The notes under the pieces are model-generated. The model ran no database searches. It had not been told where the DNA came from and worked only from the letters and a program-made list of their open reading frames with translations. Below are positions 10,809 through 22,175 of a DNA stretch of 64,000 nt, one piece after another. Source of the DNA: Abelmoschus esculentus (taxonomy: Eukaryota; Streptophyta; Magnoliopsida; Malvales; Malvaceae); the NCBI GenBank assembly GCA_035048815.1, contig JAUCBN010000029.1, positions 15,864,501-15,928,500 on the forward strand. Direction: 5' to 3'. Both the position numbers and the translations under genes were made by a program. Numbering within the stretch: the stretch's first letter is position 1; each line of letters opens with the position of its first letter.

Positions 10809-11898
10809 AAAAGGATAAATTACCTAAATAATCACTAAATAATTATTTAATTTTTATTTTATCCCTTAAAATTTCAAAATTTTATATTTTTGTCATAATC
10901 CTGTTATGTAATAATAATAAACTCCACTCCCTAGACATTTTTCTCTATGAAATTCACTATTGTATACATCCCATTACTATAAACATGTACCCAAGCCACT
11001 GAAATCATCACCTTCTCATTCGGCTTCAACTCGGTAGATAAAACAACAGTTTTCGAAGATTTGGTTATTATTCTCAAGTGATGATTCACTGCTGTCAGGC
11101 CTAGACTTGACTGTCATTCTCTATTTGCTTCACCCTTCTTACTCTCCTTTGTTTAAAAACCCAGAATTTAAAGGTTAGTATTTTTAGGTTGATAAAAAAT
11201 CTAAGGTTATAAATGACATTTTAGTTTTATTTGCTGGAGTTTGAATTGGATTCATATCTTATTGCGGTAAGTTTCAATTTTATGATATTATAAATTTTAG
11301 GATTAATAATGATCGTGTTGTTGAATAAAAAATAAAATAAAAGATATTTTATATTTTATGGTGAATAATTAACGAAAAAATTATAACATGAATTTTAATT
11401 GAGTTAATTTTTTTTTTGAAGGAATGACTAAAAATGAATTAAAGAAATTTTTGGAATCGTTGTTTGATCTCAGACTGTTGGCTTTTGATGTTTGGTTAAA
11501 CACTTTTAGAATGAGAAAAATGAAGCTACAAATGAAGGTGGCATATATAGTTCATACAGATTGAGCCAACCTGGGAGGTCGTCACCCCCATCTTTTCTTC
11601 CGATCATCAACATTTATCCTCTAATTATGTATTTATGAAGTGGAGTTTTTTGCGACTCAGATTCTCAAACAGAATGTATGTTTAGGTTTTTGAAAATGTT
11701 TAAAACTTTGTAGGAGTTCGTTAGCAGCACCAGACTTTTTTTGGGTGTTGGGTGCAAGTATATAGTAATGGTTATTGGATTGATTGAAAATTTGATGATT
11801 ATGGCAAAAATATAAAATTTTAAAATTTTGAGGATCAAATTAAAGATAAAATAAAAAATAAATAATTATTAGTGACTATCTAGGTAATTTATCCTTTC
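10809..11898. mobile_element. Non-autonomous DNA transposon, about 1.1 kb, with about 95-bp terminal inverted repeats
   Basis: The left end (10809-10900, aaggataaattacctaaata onward) is matched in reverse complement by the right end (about 11797-11898, ending ggtaatttatcctt). The match runs about 95 bp with a few mismatches. Long inverted repeats suggest a Mutator-like (MULE) or similar element. The interior is mixed: a less AT-rich patch at about 10990-11150 reads partly like coding DNA, but I find no long frame or transposase. No clear target duplication is visible, so exact ends are uncertain. Confidence 0.7.
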
Positions 11899-12334
11899 GT
11901 TACTATGCCAAATCATCTTTCCGTTAACTTTTAATGGTTTTTGAACGTCGGAGTGACTATAAGTTTACACCCCGAAAACGTACGTGACTGTATTGGTTGA
12001 TTTTCAAAATTAGTGACTAAATTTGTATCATGGACAAACAAACGTGACCTCCGCAGTAATTAGCCCTATAATTAATTATAGATTGATTTTCCATTCGTAT
12101 ATAGTCTAATATCATGATTTGGATCTGCATTTATTATAATACCATAAATTTTATTTATAACCATATCGTAAAATCTCCACCTAATTTTCTGCATAATTAG
12201 CCAGAATCGGCCATTAATTTGTTATATGATTTGCCTACAAAGTCTTCTATAAAATTCCCAGCACAGACAATTTTATACATCATAATCTCATCCTTATTTA
12301 TAACATAATATATAAAGAATTCAAAGACAAAGAA

Positions 12335-12696
12335 ATGAAGACGCAGTCTTTCGGTTTTGCTTCTCTTCTTATCATCTTGATTATAGCTTCCTGTAATAAT
12401 CTTTACCTTTTCTCGATAATACAAATTTATTATTAAAATAATAAATTATTTTCATTTTATTTTCAGGTGTATCAAACTCGATATCCGAAAGAAGAAAATG
12501 TTCTAGCCAAGAAGATTGTGATGTCGAGGACTTGTGCATTTGTGATGTCGATGGCAACTGTTCCTGTGGAGCACCAGTGTTTGATACTCAGCAAGTGTCT
12601 GATAAGTGCAAGACAGACGAAGACTGTGCCAAATTTTGTGCACCCAATTGCAAACCTATTTGTCTCGACGGTATGTGTCGGTATTGTGAATGTTAG
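12335..12696 (+). CDS. Small secreted cysteine-rich peptide (defensin-like / late-nodulin-like architecture)
   Basis: Two exons, 12335-12392 and 12467-12696, are joined by a GT-AG phase-1 intron inside the signal-peptide region, as is usual for plant defensin-like genes. The product is about 95 residues. It starts MKTQSFGFASLLIILIIA, a clear signal peptide, so secretion is expected. The mature part holds 14 cysteines in two halves, each opening C-x5-C: C-x5-C-x5-C-x-C-x5-C-x-C, then C-x5-C-x3-C-x3-C-x3-C-x4-C-x2-C-x-C. KCSSQEDCD and KCKTDEDCA are alike, implying an internal duplication. The mature part is acidic, unlike cationic antimicrobial defensins. I do not recognise the exact family; function may be signalling, inhibitor or defence. 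A TATA-like tataaagaat lies just upstream, near 12311. Confidence 0.75.
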
Positions 12697-13122
12697 TGGG
12701 ACAAGACTTAGAATGAAGTCCTTTTATATGTTGGAATATAAATAATAAAGGAAACATAAATTTTATGTTACTTTGTTTTCTTTTTCTTCTTACGAGAATA
12801 ATAACCTTTGATTTTTTGGGGAGATAATATTTTATACGAAATTACAAAATAATTTACTCTATTTTATTTGAAAGATAATATTTTGGAAAAGAGATAATTG
12901 CTCGTGGTTGCCACCTTTAATATCATTAAATTTTTTTAAAATGAATCGATTAATACTTTTAAAATAATTTTTGAATTTATTGACGAAAGAATAAAGAAAA
13001 AGAAAGAAAAAAATTAAATACAATTAATTTTATTATGTTAAAAAGAATATCAATATAATACGATGTCATTGTCTTGTCATCAAAAATTGTCGTACACGTT
13101 TCCCACACTATCTATTGTGTGT

Positions 13123-13937
13123 GAACATCTATCACTGTACTCTGACACAAAGTCGATGCTGAAATCTAAACCTCGATAGTGCTCCACGGGACCTGCTTCA
13201 CCTAACCTACGCACGAAAACACATTTCGAACGCTGAGCCACACAAGCTCAGTGGATACGCCAAACTCGGCCAACGTCATGCATATCACACAATCAACACA
13301 CAAGAGTGAGGCTCGCGTCCACACAGCATCGAGATCCTACACTCAGGATTGAGGCCGCTCTCAAATCTTATGTCCGGAATGTTACATCGGACATCTTCGA
13401 ACGAGGCCGCCCAACGTTTGGAAAGGGGTTGAGGCCGCCCAACCAATCCCATGCTCAGAATGTTACATCGAACATCTTCGAGTGAGGCCGCCCAACACTC
13501 AGAATAAAAATCATCAATCATCACCCGACATGTTACATCAGATGGCCTTCAACGTGTTGCAACAATTATGGATATCTGGATTTCCAACACACAAGGACTC
13601 AAACCACACAATCGATCCACCTAGGATCTTATCACAACAAGACGTATTAATCCTCATCATACTTAGGTCTTTCGGGGTTATGATTATCAATCTTAGTGCG
13701 ATAATTCATTTCATAGCTCTTAGATTTAAGAATTCATTTATTATGATCACCGAGCCTAAAACTCTACTCAACTTAACCAATTTACACAGGGGTATCGTTA
13801 CCCTTAAGTAAGGTATCAGAACACCCTGTATCGATACCCACCCAAAGAAGGTATCGGAACACATAGGTATCGATACCAATATCGATATCACTTGATCAAA
13901 GTCAAAGTCAACAAAAAGGAAAGAACCCGTTTCGATA
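13123..13937 (-). repeat. Partial LTR of the gypsy element (3' side)
   Basis: This matches 17868-18776 of the complete LTR at high identity, from atctatcactgtactc to the tttcgatac point. It lacks about 250 bp at its left end and about 1 kb at its right end, and has an internal deletion of about 115 bp after 13284. It contains minisatellite-like units around gttacatcggacatcttcga. The break at 13937 leads straight into internal sequence, so the LTR/internal junction was deleted. Confidence 0.8.
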
Positions 13938-14159
13938 CGGTCCTCTAAACCTTGGACTTAACTTGTTTTTCCTTCCAAACAGATGATCCCTTTTCACGGT
14001 GACACTTTCAAGAACACTTTTCTTCCACCTCATACTCTATTTCTGTCAGTTTCAAATCTACATACGATTTCTGTCTTTAACCGATCATAAATCCACTTTA
14101 ATTTGGCGTTAGTCCCCTTAAGCATAACCGACATCTATATCAATGTCTAATATGACTCA

Positions 14160-16377
14160 ACCCAACAAACATAGTTATGTACTTTTTGCCATTCAAAGCC
14201 TCATACAGAACCATCTAAATACTCGACTGATAACTGTTGTCATACGCAACCTCAACCAACGATAGGTGCTTCTTTCAAGTATTCTGAAAATCAATGATAC
14301 AATATCGGAGCATATCCTCAAGAATCCGAATCACTCTCTCTGATTCCCTATCTGTCTGAGGATGATATGAAGTACTGAAATTCAAACGGCTACCCTAAAG
14401 CACTATGAAAACACTCCCAAAATTTGGCTATAAATCTCAAATATCTGTCAGACACAATAGATTTCGGCACACCATACAGTCTCACAACCCTGCTGACGTA
14501 CAATTTTACCAACTTACCTAACAAGTAAGTCATATGAACAATAATAAAATGAGCACACTTCATGAAGCGATCAATTATAACTCAAATTGAGTTCTTTTTC
14601 GAAGGGGTCAATGATAAACCAGATACAAGATTTATGGCGGTATTTTTCCACTTAACGTTTCCATTCGGAATCTCCAACGATTGTAACGAACCAGACAGAA
14701 ACTAATATTTTGCTTTAACTCTCTGACAAACCATACACTTACTCACATAGTCGGTAATATCTCTCTTTAGACCAAGCCAAAAATATTCATCCTATAAACC
14801 ACAGTATATCTTCGTACTACCTAAACGTATAGCAAAAGGACTACGGTGCACTTCGATTAGAATTATACGTCTTCAATCACTGTCATTCGGCACAACTATT
14901 CTGTCTCTGAAACACAATACACCATCGTCTCTGAAATTGTACTCTGTAGATCTTCCTTCGATTATATCTTGTATGTGAAGTACCAAAGATCTATCTGACA
15001 ATTGTTTCTCTTTGACCAACTGACTCAAAGTAATTCTAACCTGAAGCCTGGCTACCAAGCCATCATCATCCGATAAGTTCAATCTAGCAAAACATAACTC
15101 TCAACTCAACGGCTGCTTCCCTACTCAAGCATCTGCACTACATTGACTTTACTCGGATGGTACTAAGTCTTGAGGTCATAGTCATTCAATGATTTAAGTC
15201 ATCTATGCTGCCTCAGATTCAACTCTTTCTATGTTATCAGATACTTCAACTCTTGTGACCTGTTACACTGTGCATCTCTCACCATACAAATAATGCCTCA
15301 AATCTTCAAGGCAAACACAAATGCGGCTAGTTCTATATCATGGGTCAAATAATTGCGCTCATGGTTCTTCAACTGTCTCAAAGCGTAAGCTATAATTCTT
15401 CCGTCTTTCATATACACACAACCTAGCCCTACATAAGAAGCATCACTGTAGATCATATGCTCTTTCCCTTACATTAGTTGTATCAAAATCGACACATCTG
15501 TCAAAACTTCTTTCAGTTTCTCAAAGGCTTGTTGTCTTGCATCTGACCACTCAAACTGAACATTGTTCTGAAGTAATTTAGTCAAAGGAACCACTATCTT
15601 TAAAAATCTATTTACGAACCTCATATAGTAACCTGCTAAGCCTAGGAAGCTACGAATCTTCATGACGAACTTCGGTTGCTTCCAACTCACAATTGCTTTG
15701 ATCTTCTTGGGATCTACTTTAATCCCTTCAACTGACACTACATGTCTTGAGAAAACTTCTCTAATCCAGAACTCCCACTTGCTCAACTTGGTATACAACC
15801 GATGATCTAACAAGGTCTGTAATACTAACCTCAAATTTCTATCAAGGTCTTTCTTAGTACGTGAGTACACTAATATGTCAGCAATGAACATGACTACAAA
15901 CTGATACAAGTGCTCGCAGAAATTCTGTTCATCAGGTCCATGAGAAGCACTGGTGTATTAGTCAACTTGAAAGGCATAACTAGTAACTCATAGTGACCAT
16001 ACCTTGTACGAAAAACTGTCTTCAACACATCAACTTCTTTTACCTTCAAGTGATAATACTCTGATCTTAAGACTATCTTGGAAAACACGGTAGCACCTCT
16101 AAGCTGATCAAACATATCATCAATTCTTGGCAGTGGATATTGGTTCTTCACTGTCAACTGGTTCAACTGTTTGTAGTCGATGCACATCCTCATACTATCG
16201 TCTTTCTTCTTTACAAGCAACGCGGGTGTGCCCTAAGGCGAAGAACTCAATCGAATAAAACCTATATCTAATAGTTCTTGCAACTGAGTCTTTAACTCTT
16301 TCAGTTCTTTCGGTACCATACGATACGGAGCAATCGAAAAAGGAACAGAATCTGAACACATCTTTATGATAACTCAA
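14160..16377 (-). pseudogene. gypsy pol remnant: RT, RNase H, integrase
   Basis: On the minus strand, 15894-16220 encodes the start of reverse transcriptase (MCIDYKQLN, YPLPRIDD, GATVFSKI). 15469-15909 continues it, with FIADILVYS where the family has its two-aspartate catalytic motif, so one catalytic aspartate is replaced. FLGLAGYYMRF and the following RNase H start are recognisable to about 15300. 14873-15082 is the linker before integrase (GVLCFRDRIVVPNDSD). Weak integrase-core similarity, with stops and frameshifts, extends to about 14160. Not functional. Confidence 0.85.
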
Positions 16378-17594
16378 CCTCTCTGTCAGGTGGTAAACCA
16401 GACAACTCTTTTAGAGACCCACTCGAAAGAAAATCACACACTGTTCTAATATACTACAGTCTGACTTCTTCCATATTCGGGTTTATCATATATACTAGGT
16501 ATGCCTTACAGCCAAACTCAACTAACCTCTGAGCCTCTAAAGTCGAAACAACATTCAATAAGAACTTCACATTCTCACTCACAACCACATCTCATGGTCT
16601 TCTGTTAGCCTCAAATAAATTCTCTCGGTCTCAAAGTCTATTCTAGCCCTATGCTCTGTTAGTCAACCATATCAAAAATCACATCACAACCGTAAAATGA
16701 CAATTTCATCATATCAACTGGGAACACATACCTCTGAACCATCAATGAACATCGTCCATACATCTTTATGACCACTGCGGTATCTCTGAAGAATTAGTAA
16801 CACTAACACCTATATCTAGTGCCTCACAAGGTATATCCAACATCCTAGCATGCTCACTCAGAAAATATTACCGATGAGTTAGCTGTCATATAGGTCTGGA
16901 TCTCTTTCCTTAACCTCTCAGAAACCTCTTACATTTCATCTTCTCGGTAGCTATCAACTCAGGTACATATCTACTCAGCTGTAGGAACTTCTGCTCGTAC
17001 TCAAAGACCGTACAATTACCTTGCACAAGAAGGGTGAACTGATCTCTCAATCGACCGATGTGAATCTCGCCACATACTTTTTCTCAAATTCATCTAAAAA
17101 GTCATCTCATGTCGGCTGATCGAGATACTACTTCATCTCAATTGTTTCCCCATCACTCTCTCGCATTACCCTGTAGAGGCGACAGTACACATGACTGCCC
17201 TTCCTCCTATCTCAACCTTATTTGCCTCAAGATCCAACGAGTATCATGAAGCCACTGATCCGTCCTCACAGGATTATCTTAGCCAGAACCCAAGAAATCC
17301 GTAGCACCCTACTTGCGAACCCTCTCGATAAGTGTCTCACTTGGGGTAGGTGCATGCCTCGGAATAACCTTCGTTATCCGATCCAAAGCACGGTGCAAAT
17401 GGGCGAAATAATTCGCCCCTTGCTTAACCCCTCACTCAAACTCGTCCATACCATACACACACAACAACAACAAGCAGAATTACACCATCGAAATTTCAGC
17501 TTTAAGGAAGGTACGCTATTGACTCGTGGGTCATACTTATCTAACACCTATACAACACACTAGACTCCCCCGGGGACTCATAGAACCGACTCAA

Positions 17595-17611
17595 CCTAGG
17601 CTATGATACCA
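17595..17611 (-). other. Primer-binding site of the gypsy element
   Basis: On the minus strand the sequence next to the LTR reads TGGTATCATAGCC, resembling the usual initiator-tRNA-Met site TGGTATCAGAGCC with one change. It is 5 bp from the LTR end at 17617, as expected for a minus-primer site. Confidence 0.8.
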
Positions 17612-17616
17612 TTAAA

Positions 17617-19799
17617 TGTAACATTCAGACCCAGATGTCATATTGGGTCTCCGGCCCAAAAACCGTATTTTAAAATTTCCTTTGAAAATCCAATAATAAA
17701 GCCAATTCAAATCCAATTACAATCCATAAAATCCATTTAATTTAAACAAAAGCCCAAAATAGTCTAAGGTGACAGAAACTCCAAATTACTACAAACTCAT
17801 TTAAAACATTTGACTCAATTAAAATGACAGAGTTACAAAATTAGGTCTGACAAAGTACTAGCCCACTACATCTATCATTGTACTCCGACACAAAGTCGAT
17901 GCTGAAATCCAAACCTCGATAGTGCTCCACGGGACCTGCTTCACCTAACCTACGCACGAAAACACATTTCGAACGCTGAGCCACACAAGCTCAGTGGATA
18001 TGCCAAACTCGGCCAACATCATGTATATCAAAAGTAGTAAAGCATGGCATATAAATCTCGTACATGACATGATGGTCTAGCATGTTTGCCTATCTCATGG
18101 CATATATGAATGTATACTATCGCCTACAGCATATACAATCACACAATCAACACACAAGAGTAAGGCCCGTGTCCACACAACATCGAGATCCTACACTCAG
18201 GATTGAGTCTGCCCTCAAATCCTATGTCCGGAATGTTACATCAGACATCTTTGAACGAGGTCGCCCAACGTTCAGAAAGGTGTCGAGGCCGCCCAACCAA
18301 CCTCATGCTCAGAATGTTACATCGAATATCTTCGAGTGAGGCTAAAGTCTTCAATCATCACCCGACATGTTACATCGGATGGCCTTCAACGTGTTGCAAC
18401 ACTTATAGATATCTGGATTTCCAACACACAAGGACTCAAACCACACAATCGATCCACCTAGGATCTTATCATAACAAGACATATTAATCCTTATCATACT
18501 TAGGTATTTTGGGATTATGATTATCAATCTTAGTGCGATAATTCGTTTCATAGCTTTTAGATTTAAAAATTCATTTATTACAATTATCGAGCCCAAAACT
18601 CTACTCAACTTAACCAATTTATACAGGGGTATCGTTACTCTTAAGTAAGGTATCGGAACACCCTGTATCGATACCCACCCAAAGAGGGTATCAAAACACA
18701 TAGGTATCGATACCAGTATCGATATCACTTGATCAAAGTCAAAGTCAACAAAAAGGAAAGAACTCATTTCGATACAGGTATCGATACAAAAAGTTTCTGG
18801 AAACCTTCGATATCGAAACAAGGTTCGATACCCTTGAACAATAAGCCAAAAAGCTCTCATAGGTATCGATACCGGTAGCCCGGGTATCGATACCCCCTGC
18901 ACTAAGGACGGGTCTGCACTTAGAAATTCTAGAGTTTCACCCTTAAACCTCACCTAAACGATTCCAAAGTTTTCCTACTCATTTCTAAGTGTATCTAGGA
19001 TATTTTAACATCAATTTCCAACCATTTAACACGTAAACTCGGATTTCACCATTAACACATGTCAAGCTCAAACCAAGCACACACATACACCAAACTATAT
19101 GAATGCTTCTACCATGATATGCAAAATAATTAGAAGAGTTGGGAGTACCAACCTCAAGCAAGAAACAGCAAAAACGAACTCTTTCCTCCCACTTAAGCCT
19201 TCTCCTTTCCTAAGCTTGAAGATGGTGTTCCAACTTGTTTCTCTACAAGAGAAAGACACTTAACCATTAGCCATCATTTAGGGAGGTCCTCAGAACATCA
19301 AAGACACTAAAAACTGAGATTCAAACCCTTAAAACCTTATTCCCATGTTTCCTCTCAAACCAACTCATAAACCCCCATCCTCACCAAACCAACACATTCT
19401 TACCTCTTTGGATAGATTTTTAACCACTCAACAACTTACTTTCTTGCACTAAAACGTGATTCTCAAACTATCCCACAAAGATCAAACCTTTTTACTTTTC
19501 TCCTAGGGTGAGATGAAGAAGATGAAGAGAAATGCTTCCCTTATGATCTCACTCTCTTACACTCTCTGCAGCATACACACACCATTTCTCTCTTCCCTTG
19601 TCTTCCATAAAGGAAAAGACCAAAAGCCCTTTACTAAAACCACTCTAACTCAACAACACTCAAGTCCAACAAGTCAAAGACCCAACCATCGACCCAACAA
19701 CACAAACCCGAGGCCCAAAATCACTAAACTCGAGATCAAAATCGAAACCTATAACTCTCGGATTAACCTGGCGCTCGAATCCGAATCCAGGTCGTTACA
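17617..19799 (-). repeat. Complete 2.18-kb LTR (5' LTR) of the gypsy element
   Basis: The plus-strand text starts tgtaacattcag and ends ggtcgttaca, so the LTR has TG...CA termini inside the 6-bp inverted repeat tgtaac/gttaca. It carries a cluster of tatcgata-type palindromes at 18640-18896 and minisatellite units around gaatgttacatc at 18230-18390. Confidence 0.85.
18640..18896. repeat. Cluster of TATCGATA-type palindromes within the gypsy LTR
   Basis: About ten copies of ggtatcgatacc-like palindromes or half palindromes in about 250 bp. The block shares long exact strings with the unrelated copia LTR at 37260-37700: 22 identical bases at 18811-18832 and 37569-37590, and 18 at 18781-18798 (reverse complement of 37600-37617). 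Confidence 0.85.
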
Positions 19800-20098
19800 T
19801 ACAATCAAACGACTTTTAAAAGTATTATTCTATCAAATTATTTTAAGTTATATAAAACATATTAAAATTGATTTGAGAGAAAAAAAAATAATATCAAAAT
19901 GACATGTGGTGTATCTCTTAATTGCGTTGAACCATTCTTATAATATCTTTTAATAAAATTTTAAGTAAATTAAATACGATCTGAATTGAAAAAGTATACC
20001 CGTAATTTAAGTTAAATCTAAATATTATAATCGATTTATACAAAGTAAGAATAATAACATTTAATTGTTATTTCCGATAAAACATAATAAAATTTAAC

Positions 20099-20106
20099 TA
20101 TAAATA
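20099..20106 (+). promoter_or_regulatory. TATA box of the truncated SKIP22-like gene
   Basis: TATAAATA in the context ctataaataagaga, about 48 bp before the ATG at 20147. The same context precedes the sister copy (21445-21452), so the two copies share their promoter as well as coding sequence. Confidence 0.6.
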
Positions 20107-20146
20107 AGAGACCTCAGCTAGAGTGCCTGCTCATATTCAAGAATCC

Positions 20147-21085
20147 ATGTTGAAGAAACGATATTTTTCTCAAGGAATAGACTCTGTGCTGGGCAACCAT
20201 TCTCTTGCCCATGGAAATATGTTCTCCTCCGAGCACTGTTTCTTGAGGACGGTTTTGCTGGAAGAGCTGGGTGAAAACGGCTGCAACAACCACAAGCTCT
20301 TGGTCATTGCGGTCCATGCGGTTTTATTAGGGTCGGGTTTCGTGGGGTTTGATCCTGTTTCAAGGCTGCGGACCGATCGGTTTCATTTCCCAGATCAGTA
20401 CCTTTCCCCTTTCTCGCTTTCTTATTCTCTACCGGCTCTTCTCAGGGTTGATCTTGATAATCCTTCTGGTTCTAACGTGACTGATTACGTAGTTGTAACG
20501 TTTCTGAGTCTCGGCCGAGACATCCAGATCCATGGGTGTTTGGTTAACGGATCCGAGATCCATAAGTTGTCTATTTATGAATATAAATATGGCTCATCTC
20601 TGAATCTAGTAAGGGCAAATTCTGGTAACAATTACAGGTCTTTTGATTTGGATCTAGAGAAAGAAGTTATGTGTTTCTGGAGGACCATCAAGGACGGCCT
20701 TACGCTGCCATTGTTGATAGATATCTGTTCCAAAACTCATCTGCCTCTTCCACCGTGTTTTACCCGTCTGCCACCCGAGCTAAAGATCAAGATCCTGGAC
20801 TCATTGCGCGGTACAGACATCGCCAGAATGGAATGCGTTTGCTCGGAGATGCGTAATCTGGCTTCCGGCGATGATCTGTGGAAGCGTAAATTTGAAAAAG
20901 AGTTCGGAGATAAGTGGTTAGAAGACGATGTACCGGAGAACTGGAAAGTGTTGTTTCGTTCCTGTTGGGAGCATTGGAATAAACTGATTCGTGCTGAACC
21001 ATCCAACGCTCCGGCATGTCCGTCGTATGAACCGTCGTGGTTACAGCCCGACCATCCATATTATCAAATCAGTACAGATTTTTAA
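20147..21085 (+). CDS. F-box protein SKIP22-like, lacking the N-terminal ubiquitin-like domain
   Basis: An intronless frame of 312 residues. It matches the central part of the full copy at 24053-25579: the PI31/FBXO7-type region (LLEELGENG, GFVGFDPVS, TDRFHFPD) and then the F-box (LPPELKIKILDSL, DIARMECVCSEMRNLA, DDLWKRKFE). SKIP22-type proteins bind SKP1 through the F-box as substrate receptors of SCF ubiquitin ligases. The first 150 or so residues of the full copy (ubiquitin-like fold plus linker) and about 90 residues of its proline-rich C-terminus are absent. The chosen ATG follows a TATA box by 48 bp; an upstream GTG at 20123 is in frame but unlikely. With the F-box intact it may still bind SKP1, perhaps with altered targets, or may be a decaying copy. 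DNA from 21086 to 21444 is AT-rich. Confidence 0.8.
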   Translation: MLKKRYFSQGIDSVLGNHSLAHGNMFSSEHCFLRTVLLEELGENGCNNHKLLVIAVHAVLLGSGFVGFDPVSRLRTDRFHFPDQYLSPFSLSYSLPALLRVDLDNPSGSNVTDYVVVTFLSLGRDIQIHGCLVNGSEIHKLSIYEYKYGSSLNLVRANSGNNYRSFDLDLEKEVMCFWRTIKDGLTLPLLIDICSKTHLPLPPCFTRLPPELKIKILDSLRGTDIARMECVCSEMRNLASGDDLWKRKFEKEFGDKWLEDDVPENWKVLFRSCWEHWNKLIRAEPSNAPACPSYEPSWLQPDHPYYQISTDF

Positions 21086-21444
21086 ATGGTTTATTTAAGT
21101 CTTTATTTGTATTACTTCTTTTAAGCTTTTAATAATATCATATAATATATGATATCTTTATTTGTACTGTTTCTTTAGTGAGATATGAGTATTTTTTTCT
21201 AATTAAAAACTAGATATTAAATATGAGAATATTTAAGTTTTGTATTTTATAAAACTGATTATAATTTTATAATTTTTATAGAACTTAAATTAAATAATTT
21301 TTTTTAATAAAATTTTTTTAATCAACGTATCACATTTGTTATTCGATATATTAAAATAAAAACCTAAAATATAAACCTTAAAGTATAAGTTATGTACCAT
21401 AAAATTTTAAAAATTAGAATATATTTGAAAAAAATATATTTACC

Positions 21445-21452
21445 TATAAATA
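21445..21452 (+). promoter_or_regulatory. TATA box of the broken SKIP22-like copy
   Basis: TATAAATA in the same ctataaataagaga context as at 20099, 47-54 bp before the ancestral ATG at 21499. Confidence 0.55.
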
Positions 21453-21498
21453 AGAGATCAAAGGTAGAGAGCGGAGAGCCGTCTTATTTTGAAGAACC

Positions 21499-22175
21499 AT
21501 GTCGAAGAAACGCTCTATTTCTCAAGGAACCGACTCTGGGGTATCGATAGCGAAAGGTTCTCCGAACCCTATTTCTTGAGATCGGTTTTGCTGGAGGAGA
21601 TGGATGATAACGGCGGCAGCATTCACAAGCTCTTGGCGATTGCGGTCCATGCGGTTCTAACGGACTCCGGTTTCGTGGGGTTTGATCCCGTTTCTGGACT
21701 GAAAACCGATCGGTTTAGTTTCCCAGATGAACTCCTTTTCCCTGTCTCACTTTATTATTCTCTGCCGGCTCTTTTGGGGGCCGATCGTCTTAATTCTTCC
21801 GGTTCTGATGCGACTGAATATGTAACCGAAAAAACGAATTTTATTTTATTTTATGATTCAAATTGGATTTATATTTTAAAATTAAATTTATCAGTTTAGA
21901 TTTGTCGTTGAAGATATATATATTTTTAAATATTTAGATTTTTTTTAAAGATAGTTTTTTTTTTAAAATTTAAATTTATTTTATAATGCAAAGTTTTAAA
22001 TATTGTATTTCAAATTAGAATAAATTTTGTAATCATTATTATTTAAAGATTTATTTTATAATATTGAATATTTATATTTGTCTTTAATAAATATTATTTT
22101 TTAATATTTTATCCGTTTTATTGAATCGAACTCGTTTTCTCTCTCCGATGATGGTAGCATTTCTGAGTAAGTCTT
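21499..22175 (+). pseudogene. Second truncated SKIP22-like copy, broken
   Basis: The ATG at 21499 opens a frame closely matching the start of the 20147 copy (both Met-x-Lys-Lys-Arg, then SQG-x-DS), but this frame stops after 26 codons. The homologous protein continues in another frame (SEPYFLRSVLLEEM, GFVGFDPVSG, TDRFSFPDE) until about 21822, so a small indel lies near 21530-21545. After the DATEYV equivalent the similarity stops at an AT-rich stretch. A short match (gtagcatttctgagt) reappears near 22153, suggesting an insertion of about 330 bp, and the F-box half is then missing. Not functional. Confidence 0.8.

Larger units (their letters stand above)
13123..19799 (-). mobile_element. Degenerate Ty3/gypsy LTR retrotransposon
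   Basis: The element is on the minus strand. Its 5' LTR is at 17617-19799, the primer-binding site at 17595-17611, the pol remnants run down to about 14160, and a fragment of the other LTR lies at 13123-13937. The order RT, RNase H, integrase identifies Ty3/gypsy. The element has decayed: no intact frame remains, gag (about 16400-17590) cannot be read, and the left LTR has lost both ends. With no left terminus, target duplications cannot be checked. DNA at 12697-13122 to its left is AT-rich and shows no gene. Confidence 0.85.

Noticed and set aside
17222..17563. Plus-strand frame of 113 codons in the gypsy element
   Set aside because: Antisense to the gag region; no similarity to any protein family I know.
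18351..18953. Minus-strand frame of 200 codons in the gypsy LTR
   Set aside because: It lies wholly in the LTR and its text is driven by the tatcgata palindromes; a similar chance frame occurs in the other LTR (13706-13891).
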